A stretch of 64,000 nt of DNA from 66-474 sp035249175 (GTDB lineage: Bacteria > Pseudomonadota > Gammaproteobacteria > Xanthomonadales > Rhodanobacteraceae), in NCBI GenBank assembly GCA_035249175.1, contig DATFGT010000051.1:1-64000 (forward strand). The letters are read 5' to 3'. Every line of letters begins with the position of its first letter. Positions within the stretch are counted from its first letter, which is position 1. The translations under genes and the position numbers were made by a program. The notes beneath the pieces were generated by a model. That model did not search any database. It saw nothing but the letters and a program-made list of their open reading frames with translations, and was not told where the DNA came from. This document shows positions 9,930 through 19,790 of the stretch, piece after piece.

Positions 9930-10775
9930 TCACACCACCGGCACGCCGCTGATGTTGTTCTTGGGGTCGAGCCAGAACGACTCGGGGACGAAGCGATTGA
10001 AGATTTCGAGCGGAAGGATGGGTTTGCGTTCGGGGGCTTCGACTTTCGAGCGGACGGTGTGCAGGCCGGGCATGCCGACGCGCGAGTCGAACTCGCTGGC
10101 GCCGTACTCGACGCTGTCGAAGTCGTGTTCGAACCACGGCTCGCCGATGAATTCGTAAATCTTGCGCAGTGCCGCTTCGGGGCTTTTGGTCAGGGTTTCA
10201 TAGGTCAGCAACATCAGGTGGCCGGAAGCATATTGGCCGTAGAACGCATCCTTGATGGCCTGGAATGAAAAGCCGACCATGCCGCGCGGGTCGGCGAGCG
10301 CCTGCGCCCGCGAATACACGGTGGTGTTGGTGTCGAAACGGAATACCTTGCTGACGCTGACCGGCTGCCGGCGCACCAGCCGCTCCATGCTGTCCAGCAC
10401 CCACGGCAGTTGCCGCACGCACGCGATGACCTTGGCGCGCGGGAACAGCGTGTCGAGCATCTGCATGCGGCTGCACCACAGCCGGCTGGTGTCGAAGATC
10501 ACCGCGGCGCTGCTTTGTGCGGCGTAGAAATTCTCGACCAGTCCGCGCATGACCGAGACGCGTGCTTCGTCGGAGATTGCGTGCGAGAAATCGTTTTTGC
10601 TGCTCATCTCCGCGACCACGACGCCCATGATGTCGGCGATGGGGCTGGTCATGCCCGCGTGGAGCCGCGGGTTCTGCTTCAGGATCGCTGCCAGCAACGT
10701 ACTGCCGGAACGCGGCAGGCCGGAAATGAAATGGAACGTTCTCGACGGCTTCGCGGAATCCGGTGTGGCGGACAT
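9930..10775 (-). CDS. Sulfotransferase family protein
   Basis: 281 residues. The N-terminal FISGLPRSGSTLLAAIL matches the 5'-phosphosulfate-binding loop of PAPS-dependent sulfotransferases. The segment VIACVRQLPWVLDSMERLVR fits the 3'-phosphate-binding region, and the C-terminal half is typical of bacterial sulfotransferase-family proteins. There is no transmembrane segment. The substrate is unknown; small molecules or peptide/glycan tyrosines are possible. AGAGGAG precedes the ATG. A strong hairpin at 10879-10918 separates it from the LacI gene, so it is probably a separate unit. Confidence 0.8.
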   Translation of the reverse strand: MSATPDSAKPSRTFHFISGLPRSGSTLLAAILKQNPRLHAGMTSPIADIMGVVVAEMSSKNDFSHAISDEARVSVMRGLVENFYAAQSSAAVIFDTSRLWCSRMQMLDTLFPRAKVIACVRQLPWVLDSMERLVRRQPVSVSKVFRFDTNTTVYSRAQALADPRGMVGFSFQAIKDAFYGQYASGHLMLLTYETLTKSPEAALRKIYEFIGEPWFEHDFDSVEYGASEFDSRVGMPGLHTVRSKVEAPERKPILPLEIFNRFVPESFWLDPKNNISGVPVV

Positions 10776-10878
10776 GCATGCGCTCCTCTTGGTGAACGTG
10801 TTTCGCCCTGCCCCAGTATCGCAGGCGCGGACCGGAGGTATTTTGTGACATCGTAGGTCGGGCTGACGCCGACTTTAT

Positions 10879-10918
10879 CGGCTGAAGCCCAACGTCTCCC
10901 AATGTTGGGCTTCAGCCG
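10879..10918. terminator. Long perfect hairpin, probable terminator after the LacI gene
   Basis: A 15-base perfect inverted repeat, CGGCTGAAGCCCAAC paired with GTTGGGCTTCAGCCG around a 10-base loop, lies between two minus-strand genes. There is no clear T run, so it may end transcription through stem strength alone or may be a REP-like unit. Confidence 0.5.
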
Positions 10919-10975
10919 GAGCACGCTCCTGGTTCAGCGCAACCTGCACGTCGATGTTGTGAACGGGCGGGGCGC

Positions 10976-11983
10976 CTACGGCCTCGGCCCCGTCGACGCG
11001 CGAATGCGCATTTCGTAATCGAGTTCGACCATGTGTGCCTCGCCGCGGCCGAGTACGAGCCGCAACAATTCCTCGGTGGCGCGCCGCGCCATGGCGTGCA
11101 CGGGCTGATGGATGGTCGTCAATGGCGGCCATACCTGCGTCGCGATGGTGGTGTCGTCGAAGCCGCACACGGAAATATCGCCTGGCACCGACAACTCTGC
11201 CTCGGATGCGGCCCAAATCGTGCCGGTGGCCATGTCATCGTCGCCCGCGAAAATCGCGGTCGGCCGCTGCCGCAGCGCCAGCAATTTGCGCGCGGCGGCG
11301 ACGCCCGATTCGAACGAGAATTTGCCGGGCACCATGTACGCCGGGTTCTCCTTCAAACCGGCGCGCTTCATGCCGTCGCGATAGCCGGCCAGGCGCCACA
11401 CGCCGGCGCCGTGCTCCAGGTCACCCACGATGTGCGCGATGCGCGTGTGACCCAGCGAGACCAGGTGCGCCACCATCGCTGCCGCAGCCTCGCGTTCCCG
11501 CAGGATCACGCCGACCTGGCCTTCCGGATGCCGCGGGGAAATCGAGGCGAACGGAATACCGTTCTTGCGCAAATGTTTCAGCAATGCCGCGTGATCGGTG
11601 GTTGGCGGCGTCAGGATCAAGCCATCCGGCCGGTGCCTCGTCAGAATGTCATCGACGCGTTCGACGAAATCGGGCGCGGCCGAAACCAGCGGCTGCACGG
11701 TCATGCTGTAGTGCTGCGCCTCACAGGCTTCGAGCACGCCGGCCTGCACCGCCATGATGTAGCTGGGCGAACGGTTGTCGTACAACAGGCCGACCGTGAA
11801 GGAGCGATTGGTCGCGAGGCTGCGCGCCGAGGTGAGCGGGCGATACTTGAGTTTGGCGATCGCGTCCAACACCTGCCTGCGCGTGGACTCATGCACGTTC
11901 GGCTCGTTGTTGACCACCCGAGAGACAGTCTTGCGCGATGTTCCCGCCACGCGGGCCACGTCGCTGATGTTTGCGCGCTTCAT
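10976..11983 (-). CDS. LacI family transcriptional regulator
   Basis: 335 residues. The N-terminal helix-turn-helix reads ISDVARVAGTSRKTVSRVVN, followed by the hinge region and a periplasmic-binding-like effector domain (TVGLLYDNRSPSYI, GFDDTTIATQVWPPLT). It is the last gene of a minus-strand series with the GH2 glycosidase 22 bases upstream, so it probably regulates this glycan locus. A perfect palindrome TGACACCGGTGTCA in front of the glucokinase gene is a fitting LacI-type operator. Start: ATG at 11983, directly before the helix-turn-helix; 21 further upstream codons are not family-like. The inducer is unknown. Confidence 0.9.
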   Translation of the reverse strand: MKRANISDVARVAGTSRKTVSRVVNNEPNVHESTRRQVLDAIAKLKYRPLTSARSLATNRSFTVGLLYDNRSPSYIMAVQAGVLEACEAQHYSMTVQPLVSAAPDFVERVDDILTRHRPDGLILTPPTTDHAALLKHLRKNGIPFASISPRHPEGQVGVILREREAAAAMVAHLVSLGHTRIAHIVGDLEHGAGVWRLAGYRDGMKRAGLKENPAYMVPGKFSFESGVAAARKLLALRQRPTAIFAGDDDMATGTIWAASEAELSVPGDISVCGFDDTTIATQVWPPLTTIHQPVHAMARRATEELLRLVLGRGEAHMVELDYEMRIRASTGPRP

Positions 11984-12005
11984 CGAAGTTGTTGTCGGCG
12001 AGGTT

Positions 12006-14705
12006 TCAGTGCGGGTTCGCATTGGCCGCCGGCGTGGCCGGCACATGCTGGACCGGAACGTTCCACCCGCTCACTTCGACGACCGGCGCCGTGATTCCCT
12101 TCGCCGCATAACGCGCGGTCACGGTCAACGATTCGCCCGGCCACAGGGTGACGTCGTTGTCGCTCCACAGGATCGGCAGCGCAGGCTCGCCGCGCGCGGA
12201 CCGGCGAATCGAGAGGTGTTGGAACAATGCCACCGCCTTCGATGATTCCGGCACCGTGAGGGTGACGGTGGTGACGTTGTCGTCCCCTTCGCGCCGCGTC
12301 GTGGCGTGCACGTTGCTGGTGGCGGCAGGCAACGACTGCAATGTGGTGAAGTCTGCATATTGGGTGAGCGGCGTCATGTACCAGTTCGAATGCTTCCAGT
12401 CGAGCACATCCTTCTGCGTCGAGAGCCAGTAGACGTTGCGGCTGATGGGTTGGCCGTCGCTCGACGCAAGGTTCAGCTCGACGAAATACGTCGGCGACAA
12501 TCCGGAAATCGCCGGAAGCTTGGTCACGTTCAACGTGTGGTTGCCAGAAAGATCGAGGCCGGCGAATGACTTGTCGTAACGCACGCTGCCATCCAGGTTG
12601 CGCACTTGCATCCTCGCCCGCAGGCCGCGCGCATCGGTGAGCGTGTGGTTCACCAGCACGATTGCGCGGGAGTCGTACGAATACTGGATGTGCACCGGTT
12701 CGTTGGCCTTCTTGGCGCCGAAGTACGCACCGGCCGGATTCATGTACCAGTCGTACAGGTGCCAGTGCAGCGACGGCCAGGCGTTGTTGAGCATCCAGTA
12801 GATCACGCCTGTCGAGGGGTTGGCCGAATCCACGTGTGCGTTGAAAGCCTCGAACTGCGCGCGCACGTTGTCGTAGTTGTCGAGTTGGGCCTTCTGCACG
12901 TAATCGGCAAGATCCTTGGGCGCCCCGTAACGCTTGGCAAGCGCATTGTCGAAGATCTCCAGCTTCGCGAACGGCGACCACGATGTGGTCGCGTGGTATT
13001 GCCTGACCTTCGGGTACTTCCACAGCGCTTCCTGCGACAACGGCGACAACATGCGCTGGACGTCTTCCAGGCGCGGAATATCGGCGCCCGCGCTCACTTC
13101 GGAATCGAAGCCGAACGCACCGCCCAGCTTGTCGGCATACCAATACGACGGAGGTATCCACGCATACGGCCCCGCCATCTTCATGCCGGAAGGACCCGCC
13201 ACCGTGCTGGTCTGGTCGACGGCGGCGGAAACGATGGGCGTGTTCCAACCCTCCGCGTGCAACGTATCGACGTACATGCGCGCGATGTTGGGCGGCGGCG
13301 CATTGTCACTGCCGATCAGGAAACCGATTACGGACGGATGATTCCGCAGCAATCGGGCTTCGCTCGCCATCGACGCCTGCGCGATCTTCATGTCGGCGTC
13401 GTCCCACGGTTCGCCGCCCGTCTTCGCCGCCGATTCCCACTTGTCGCAGCATTCCCAGCCCGGCAGGATCATGATCCCGTCGCGATCGGCGAGATCGTAG
13501 AAGTGCTGGTCTTCGAGCTTGCCTTCGCTGCGGATCGTGTTCAGCCCCATGTTGCGGACGTAGCTGAACTCGGCCTCCATGCGTCCGGGAATTTCGCGCA
13601 GGAACATGTCCGGCGCCCAGCCACCGCCGCGGATCAGCACCGGCTTGCCGTTGACGAAGAACTGGATGTAACCCTGTTTGGTGAGCTTCGAGGTCGCGCT
13701 GCGGACGCCGAACGTGGTCGCGGCGCGATCGGATTCCGCGCCATCGACCGAGGCGGTGAGTTTCAAATCGTACAGCGGGTGACCGCCCATGCCGATCGGC
13801 CACCAGACTTTCGGGTGATCCAGCACGAGGCCTGGATAGCTCTTCGGTGAAAACGCAATGGTTTGCGTCTGCCCTGCCGTGAGGTGCACTTTCCGCTGCA
13901 GCGAAACGCCTGCCACCTCGCCGTTCACGACGGCATCGTGCGGCGCGCTGTCGAGATTCCGCACCTCCGCCTTCACCGCCAGCGCCGCGCGTGCAAGATC
14001 CGGCAATGAAAGATCGGTGGCGACCGCCGGAAAACGCAGCTCGACCGGCCCGGTCTCCACGATATCGACGCCGCGCCACGGCCCCATGTTGTTGTCGGGC
14101 GGCTGGGGGTTCCAGTCCACCCAACCCTGCGAAAAATCGAGCTGCGGATCGGCCGGATGCACGCGCATGGCCAGCGTGTTCGCGCCTTCGTGCACCCAGC
14201 GCGTCACGTCGAATTCGTGCACCGGATACGCGCCACGCAGCTCCGGCTGCGCAGCGATCTGATGGCCATTGAGCCACAGGTCGGCACCACCGATGATCCC
14301 GTTGGTGCGCACCAGTATGTGTCGCCCGCTGGCACCCTTCCCCAGCGTGAATTGCGTGCGGTACCACCACGGAATCACGAAGTGATGGCGCGCCACGGTG
14401 CGCAATTCGTCATCGTGGAACACATTCTTGTATTCGCCGTTTTCCAACAGACCTGCCATCACGGTCGCGTGGCCGCTCACCGGATACCAGTCCTTGGTCG
14501 AAAAGCCTGCGCTGGAGATCTCCGCGCCATTCTCCTGCGCCTTGGCGCTGGACTGGATTTGCCAATGCGCGATCGCGGTGACTTGGCCGGGCTGCCCGGC
14601 GATCGGCGTGGGTGCGTAGGTGTTTGCCGCATACACGGCAGGTGTGGCCAACATTGCGAGCACGGCCACGACACGAAAGACCTGTTGCAGGAAATAATTT
14701 GTCAT
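12006..14705 (-). CDS. Secreted GH2 exo-glycosidase, exo-beta-D-glucosaminidase/mannosidase-like
   Basis: 899 residues with a signal peptide (ATPAVYAA near residue 26). Sugar-binding, immunoglobulin-like and TIM-barrel domains follow the GH2 plan. The best fit is the exo-beta-D-glucosaminidase (CsxA) and plant endo-beta-mannosidase subgroup. The nucleophile is Glu near 536 in FGFDSEVSAG. The acid/base position near 467 lies in LIGSDNAPP and is Asp, where classical GH2 enzymes have Asn-Glu. The activity is therefore inferred as removal of glucosamine or mannose from chitosan- or N-glycan-like oligosaccharides in the periplasm. Neighbours (TonB receptor, LacI regulator, glucokinase) support a glycan role. 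The ATG at 14705 lies inside a repeat element that covers the leader. The name is uncertain between glucosaminidase and mannosidase. Confidence 0.85.
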   Translation of the reverse strand: MTNYFLQQVFRVVAVLAMLATPAVYAANTYAPTPIAGQPGQVTAIAHWQIQSSAKAQENGAEISSAGFSTKDWYPVSGHATVMAGLLENGEYKNVFHDDELRTVARHHFVIPWWYRTQFTLGKGASGRHILVRTNGIIGGADLWLNGHQIAAQPELRGAYPVHEFDVTRWVHEGANTLAMRVHPADPQLDFSQGWVDWNPQPPDNNMGPWRGVDIVETGPVELRFPAVATDLSLPDLARAALAVKAEVRNLDSAPHDAVVNGEVAGVSLQRKVHLTAGQTQTIAFSPKSYPGLVLDHPKVWWPIGMGGHPLYDLKLTASVDGAESDRAATTFGVRSATSKLTKQGYIQFFVNGKPVLIRGGGWAPDMFLREIPGRMEAEFSYVRNMGLNTIRSEGKLEDQHFYDLADRDGIMILPGWECCDKWESAAKTGGEPWDDADMKIAQASMASEARLLRNHPSVIGFLIGSDNAPPPNIARMYVDTLHAEGWNTPIVSAAVDQTSTVAGPSGMKMAGPYAWIPPSYWYADKLGGAFGFDSEVSAGADIPRLEDVQRMLSPLSQEALWKYPKVRQYHATTSWSPFAKLEIFDNALAKRYGAPKDLADYVQKAQLDNYDNVRAQFEAFNAHVDSANPSTGVIYWMLNNAWPSLHWHLYDWYMNPAGAYFGAKKANEPVHIQYSYDSRAIVLVNHTLTDARGLRARMQVRNLDGSVRYDKSFAGLDLSGNHTLNVTKLPAISGLSPTYFVELNLASSDGQPISRNVYWLSTQKDVLDWKHSNWYMTPLTQYADFTTLQSLPAATSNVHATTRREGDDNVTTVTLTVPESSKAVALFQHLSIRRSARGEPALPILWSDNDVTLWPGESLTVTARYAAKGITAPVVEVSGWNVPVQHVPATPAANANPH

Positions 14706-14807
14706 TCCGGACGAGCCCCCGAAGGGGCGAGATCCGGAATCGGTATACCAAATGGATTCCGGGTTCCCGCGTCGATGGAGCCGGCGCGGACCCCGGCATG
14801 ACGACAC
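14700..14807. repeat. Inverted-repeat element family 1, copy 1
   Basis: Ends are TGTCATTCCGG and CCCCGGCATGACGACA, with internal stems such as CGAGCCCC/GGGGCG. Read on the minus strand, it covers the 5' leader and start codon of the GH2 gene. It fills most of the gap to the permease gene. Confidence 0.65.
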
Positions 14808-14830
14808 AGGTTTTTTTGCACGGCAGCACG

Positions 14831-16246
14831 TCAGCATGGCGGGTTCCCCAGATAGGCTTCACGAACTTCCATGGGCGCGAACGGCCAGGACTTGTTGACC
14901 CTCGCCCAGACGATGAAAACCACGAGCCCGGCAACGATCCACGCACCGGACAGGATCAGCGAAAGCTTCGACGCCGAGACGTACACGTAGATCCACCCGA
15001 GCATCGCGACCACGCACGGCACCGGATAAAGCCATTGCCGGTACGGCCGTCGCAACTGCGGTTGCCGCTTGCGCAGCACCACCAGCGCGATGATCTGCGC
15101 GGCCGACTGCACGATGATCGTGGCAGCCAGCAGCATGTTGATGACTTCGGTCAGGTCGAAGAAGGTTCCCGCCGCCATCACCACGCCCATCGTGATCAAC
15201 GCGACGTGCGGAAACCCGTGCTTCGCGTGCAGGCGCCCAAATGCGGACAGGAACACCTTGTCGTGGGCGGCCTGGTACGGCACGCGCGAGCCGCCGAGCA
15301 ATCCGGCGAACACCGACGCGAAGGCGGTGACGATGATCAGGATGGTCATGACCGCGGCCGCGAAGTGACCCCAACTGTGCTCGACCACCAGCGAGGCGAT
15401 CGACTTCGAAGTCGCGACGTCCTGCCACGGCACCACGCCCATCACGCTGATGTTGAGGGCGAGGTAGACGAACATCATCGCGATCACCGAAATGAGGATC
15501 GAGCCTGGCATCGTTTTGCCCGGGTTGCGCAGCTCGTCGCCCATGTACGCGGTGGTGAAATAGCCGAGGTAGTCGTAAATCCCGATGATCAGGCCCGCGC
15601 CGAGGCCCATGAAGAAGCGACTGTCGAAGGCACCCGCGGGATAGGTGAAGGCCAGATCCGGATGGAAATCGCTGAATCCCGCGGCGGAGGTCCCGACGAC
15701 CGCCACCAGCATGATGACCCATAGCGCAACCGTGATCACACGGATCGATTCGATCCGGCGGTACAACAGGAACACCACCAGGAAACTCGCGAGCACGCTT
15801 ATGAGATGCACCGTCGTCCAGCTCATGTGCGGGAAAAAGAAGCCGAGGTACTCGACCATCCCGATGATGCCGGTCGACATGATCAACGGAATGGTCAGCA
15901 GGACCGTCCAGATGAAAAGGAACGGCATCAGTTTCCCGGTGCGGTACTGGAAGGCTTCGCGCAGATACACATAGGTGCCACCCGCGCCCGGCATCGCCGC
16001 GCCCAGTTCCGCCCACACCATGCCGTCGCATGCGGCGAGGATCGCACCCGCGATCCAGCCGATGATCGCCTGCGGCCCACCCATCACGGCCACCATGATC
16101 GGGATCGTGATGAACGGCCCGATGCCGCACATCTGCGTCATGTTGATCGCGGTGCCGGAGAACAGACCGATCGATCGATGGAAACCGGCGCCGCGTGCGA
16201 GTTTGCCGGTTTCCGCTACTTGTTTGCTGGTTTCCGCTACTGGCAT
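14831..16246 (-). CDS. APC family permease (amino acid/amine type)
   Basis: 471 residues with about 12 hydrophobic segments. It begins with the APC-type FHRSIGLFSGTAINMTQMCGIGPFI and continues with GAAMPGAGGTYVYLREAF, typical of APC amino acid-polyamine-organocation transporters. It is an inner-membrane secondary transporter, and its substrate cannot be read from sequence. Its place between the TonB receptor and the GH2 glycosidase suggests import of a product of that locus, for example an amino sugar, although APC members rarely carry sugars. Start: ATG at 16246. The first codons contain a small in-frame duplication, VAETSK/VAETGK. A TTG further upstream is less likely. Confidence 0.85.
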   Translation of the reverse strand: MPVAETSKQVAETGKLARGAGFHRSIGLFSGTAINMTQMCGIGPFITIPIMVAVMGGPQAIIGWIAGAILAACDGMVWAELGAAMPGAGGTYVYLREAFQYRTGKLMPFLFIWTVLLTIPLIMSTGIIGMVEYLGFFFPHMSWTTVHLISVLASFLVVFLLYRRIESIRVITVALWVIMLVAVVGTSAAGFSDFHPDLAFTYPAGAFDSRFFMGLGAGLIIGIYDYLGYFTTAYMGDELRNPGKTMPGSILISVIAMMFVYLALNISVMGVVPWQDVATSKSIASLVVEHSWGHFAAAVMTILIIVTAFASVFAGLLGGSRVPYQAAHDKVFLSAFGRLHAKHGFPHVALITMGVVMAAGTFFDLTEVINMLLAATIIVQSAAQIIALVVLRKRQPQLRRPYRQWLYPVPCVVAMLGWIYVYVSASKLSLILSGAWIVAGLVVFIVWARVNKSWPFAPMEVREAYLGNPPC

Positions 16247-16355
16247 GTCGTTTCCGGTTGGATGCTGCAACAGTGGCGCGTGTGCGCCAAGTCAGGTCAT
16301 GTCAAGCCGCACGTTCGTGAATGCCCGATAAGAAAAGTGCGATCAATCTCCTTTG

Positions 16356-16471
16356 TCGTCATTCCCGCGAAAACGGACTGCGTTTGCAGAATTGCAAACG
16401 CGAACGCCGATGTTCGCTCCGGCATTCTGCCCCCGCAATCCGGCTATCGCCTCGCGATTCCGGGATGACGA
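16356..16471. repeat. Inverted-repeat element family 1, copy 2
   Basis: Starts TCGTCATTCCCGCG and ends GATTCCGGGATGACGA. The centre holds CTGCGTTTGCAG and GCAAACGCGAACGCCG, which recur in reverse orientation in the copy at 59290-59457. It lies between the APC permease start and the TonB receptor stop. Confidence 0.75.
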
Positions 16472-16516
16472 GCAAAAAGCGGAACGCGGATGTCATGGAC
16501 ATCCGCGACCGCCCCG

Positions 16517-19500
16517 TCAGAACTGCCCGCGTATCCCGACCATGTACATGCGCTCGAAGAAATTCGAGTGCGCGGGTTGGTCGGGCCACACGAGATAGAA
16601 CCGCTGGTATTCGTTCGTGAGGTTGGTACCCTGCACGAACACCTGCGCATACTTGTTGATCTTGTACGACACCGACGCGTCGACGTACTTCTGCGGCGCT
16701 TCGTACATCTCCAGTCCCGCGATCGCGCCCACGTTGGCCGACACCGCGCGCCGCGACCTGTAGTTGTAGGCCACGCGTGCCTGGAAGCGGTCGTCCTGGT
16801 ACCACAGGATCAAATTTCCGGATTTCTTGGAGTTATCCTGGAACGGGATCTTGTTGCCGGCAAGATCCGTCTGCCCCGAGTCGCTGGGCGCATAGGTCGC
16901 GTTGAATTCCATGCCGGTGTTGTGCAGCAAGCCGGGCAGGAAGGTGAAAGCCTGGCGGTAATCGAACTCCGCACCGTGGATGCTGTTGCCGGTGCCCTGC
17001 ACCGGTTCGGTGATCACCACGCAGCGGTTGCGCACCACGCCGTCCTCGTCCGGCAGGGTGCAATTGATCACGCTGCCGCTCTCGATGAAACTCTGCACGT
17101 TGATCCGGAAGAACGCAAGGCTCACCATGCTCGAAGGATTGATGTAGTACTCCAGCGACGCGCCGTAATTCTTGGAACGCCACGGGTCGAGATTGGGGTT
17201 GCCGTCCGAGTTGCCGCCCGCAACGCGGAACAGCGTCGGCTGGCCCGGCACCACGGTCAACGAGTAGTTCAGCGACAAGCCGCCGCCCCAGGTGCTGAGG
17301 TCGAGCGGCATCATGTTCTTCGAATACGCCAGCCGCAGTTTCAGGTCGTCGGTGAGATTGATCGCGAAATTCGCCGCCGGCAGGTAATCCCGGTAACTGC
17401 GCCGGGTGAGCTGGGTGCCGGCATCGGCCGCCTCCACGCCGTAGGGTGCAGGCGCACCGGTCAGGTGCTGGGTGATGTTCAGGTCGGTGTTGATCATGCG
17501 CATGCCAAGGTTCGCGGCATACGGCATGCTGCCGATGTGGCCGTCCAGATCGAGTTGCAGGTACGCCGATGATTCCTTCATCCACACCGCCCATGTGCGG
17601 CCCGGCGACACTTGCCGGCGCGTATCGGGATACAGCGAATGCCAGTACGCCTCCGGATTGTCCATCGCGTACGGATCGACGGCCCAGAAGGTGATGCCCG
17701 AGCCGAGCAGGTTCGTGTACTGCTTCCAGTTGCTGGCCAGCGGCGGCGGCGTCTGCGACAGGTGCTGCGCGGACAACGGCCCCGCGCGGAAGAAACCCTG
17801 CGCGTTGCCGGCCGAGCACGAATCGTCGTCCATCACCACATCGGCCGCGACATAACGCACCAAGCAACCGTTCGGATCGCTGGCGCCCATGCCAGCGTAC
17901 ACCGGCGTGATGAACGTGAAACCGATGTTGTCGGCGCTGCGGATGCTGTTGCGCACGCCGAAGTTGAGCTTGATGCCGTTGTCGAAGTCGTAGTGACCGT
18001 CGAAGCGCACCACGCTTAGGCCCACCTTGCGGTCGTAACTGCCGTCGGACTCCAGCGTCTTCATCGACCAGCCATCCGGATTCGCGAAATTGCTGGCGAG
18101 CACACCGGGCATGCTGATGCTGAGATTGCGGCCGCCGAAGTCCGCCGTGATCGGAATCGTGTTCGCCGGAATGCCGTTGTCGTTGAACACCCGGTTGCCA
18201 CCCAGTTCGTCGGGATAGATGTAGGTGCCGGGGGGCGCCGCGTCTTCCGGATCGTTCGGCCACTGCGCGCCGTCGGCGTTGGCGATGTTGAGGTCGGTTT
18301 CGAGGTTCATCTGATGCGCCGAGTCGCGGATGCCGCGCAATGTCGCGGTGAACGGCCCGCCATTGTCGAAGTCCACCTGCACGTTGAAGTTCCGCGCGAT
18401 CGAACCCTTCTGGGTGATCTGCGAGAACGACTCCACGTCGCCCGGCCATTTCTTGTAAACCTGCGTGGTGTACAGGTTCATGTTCTCCCACGGCGGATCG
18501 TCGGGTGTGCCGTATTGGCCGCCGACGCTCGCGCCGGTGTTGCGTGAACTGACCGGCACGTAGGTCGCGCCCTCCCAGTTCGTGGAGTTGAACTGGATGC
18601 CGACGTTGCGATCGTACTGGTCCTGGCGCGCGAAGAAGAAGTCGCTGGTCAGCGTGAAGCCGCCGCCAAGGTCCATCTGGAACGAGGCATTGCCGGCCTT
18701 GCGCCGGCGTTGCGTGGTGATGTCGTACAGGCTGATGTTCTGGCTGCCCATGAACACGCCGTCGGACTTGCCGTCGCCGTTGACGTCGACGCTGCCATCC
18801 GGATTCTGCTTGATGTCCGGGGGAACCGGCGCACCGTTCCACGGCGTCAGGAAACCGTAATAGCTGTCCGCACTGGCGGCGTTCTCGCCGTTCAGGACGA
18901 CGCCGTACTGGTCGAGGCCTTCGGTTGAATTCTCGCGGGTGGAATTGGAGATGTCGGCCGACAGCAGCAAACCCCAGCGTCCGCCCGCGTTGTAGGAAAC
19001 CAGACCGCTGCCGGACGGGCCCCACTTGTCGGTGACGTCGCCGCGTTCTTCGTGGACGGAATAGCTGTAAGTGAATCCGTTCGGCAGATCCCACGGCCGG
19101 TACGTATGCAGGTTCAGATCGCCGCTGATGCCGGTGTCGAGCATGCTGGCGGTGGGCGACTTGATCACGTCCACGCCACGGAACAGCGTGGCGGGCAGCA
19201 TCTCGAAATCGGGCTGCTGCGAATCGATCTGGTTGGGGGTGATGAACACCTCGCCGTTCAACATCGTGCCGACTTCCGGCAGGCCGCGCACGTCCACCGA
19301 GGTGCCGACGCCGGCGTCGCGGTTGATCTGCACGCCGGTCACGCGCTGCAACGCGTCGGTGATGGTGACGTCGGGCAACTGGCCGATGCTTTCGGCCGTG
19401 ATGCTGTCCTGGATATTCGGTGCATCGCGCTTCAGTTCGATGGCACGCATCTGCGAGGCGCGCACCCCCACGACGTTGACCACCGACAAGACCTGCGCGT

Positions 19501-19696
19501 TTTCGGTTTCCGAAGTCTTGTCCTTTTTGGCTTGCGGCTGATCGGAGGCCGGCGTGGATTGCGTCGTCGTGGTCTGCGCAGATGGGTTTTCGGACTGGCT
19601 GCCGACCTGCGGCGACGCGGCAGCCGATGTCGCGATCATGGCGAACAGCGACGCCGAGATGGCGAGAGACAACGGACTCTTGCGATGGATGGGCAT
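16517..19696 (-). CDS. TonB-dependent outer-membrane receptor
   Basis: 1059 residues. A signal peptide (cleavage near ATSAAASPQ), a Gln/Thr/Ser-rich linker and a TonB-box-like VVNVVGV are followed by the plug (APNIQDSITAESIGQLPD, VDVRGLPEVGTMLNG) and a long beta-barrel ending in ...VGIRGQF with the C-terminal Phe needed for outer-membrane insertion. It belongs to the large TonB receptor subfamily common in Xanthomonas and Caulobacter for plant or fungal glycans. Its neighbours are a secreted glycosidase, a LacI regulator and glucokinase, so it probably imports an oligosaccharide using proton-motive energy through TonB. Start: ATG at 19696. Confidence 0.92.
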   Translation of the reverse strand: MPIHRKSPLSLAISASLFAMIATSAAASPQVGSQSENPSAQTTTTQSTPASDQPQAKKDKTSETENAQVLSVVNVVGVRASQMRAIELKRDAPNIQDSITAESIGQLPDVTITDALQRVTGVQINRDAGVGTSVDVRGLPEVGTMLNGEVFITPNQIDSQQPDFEMLPATLFRGVDVIKSPTASMLDTGISGDLNLHTYRPWDLPNGFTYSYSVHEERGDVTDKWGPSGSGLVSYNAGGRWGLLLSADISNSTRENSTEGLDQYGVVLNGENAASADSYYGFLTPWNGAPVPPDIKQNPDGSVDVNGDGKSDGVFMGSQNISLYDITTQRRRKAGNASFQMDLGGGFTLTSDFFFARQDQYDRNVGIQFNSTNWEGATYVPVSSRNTGASVGGQYGTPDDPPWENMNLYTTQVYKKWPGDVESFSQITQKGSIARNFNVQVDFDNGGPFTATLRGIRDSAHQMNLETDLNIANADGAQWPNDPEDAAPPGTYIYPDELGGNRVFNDNGIPANTIPITADFGGRNLSISMPGVLASNFANPDGWSMKTLESDGSYDRKVGLSVVRFDGHYDFDNGIKLNFGVRNSIRSADNIGFTFITPVYAGMGASDPNGCLVRYVAADVVMDDDSCSAGNAQGFFRAGPLSAQHLSQTPPPLASNWKQYTNLLGSGITFWAVDPYAMDNPEAYWHSLYPDTRRQVSPGRTWAVWMKESSAYLQLDLDGHIGSMPYAANLGMRMINTDLNITQHLTGAPAPYGVEAADAGTQLTRRSYRDYLPAANFAINLTDDLKLRLAYSKNMMPLDLSTWGGGLSLNYSLTVVPGQPTLFRVAGGNSDGNPNLDPWRSKNYGASLEYYINPSSMVSLAFFRINVQSFIESGSVINCTLPDEDGVVRNRCVVITEPVQGTGNSIHGAEFDYRQAFTFLPGLLHNTGMEFNATYAPSDSGQTDLAGNKIPFQDNSKKSGNLILWYQDDRFQARVAYNYRSRRAVSANVGAIAGLEMYEAPQKYVDASVSYKINKYAQVFVQGTNLTNEYQRFYLVWPDQPAHSNFFERMYMVGIRGQF

Positions 19697-19790
19697 GGCT
19701 TCTTACCCCTCAATGGTTGCTTCGGTTCGCCGGGATGCATCGCTTGAACACGTGTCCGGCGGGTTTTGAATCACAGTGTTTTCAGTAATC

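Noticed and set aside
16202..16245. Short tandem repeat TTTCCGCTACT near the permease start as a CRISPR or phase-variation tract
   Set aside because: It is only two imperfect units encoding VAETSK/VAETGK, too few for either.
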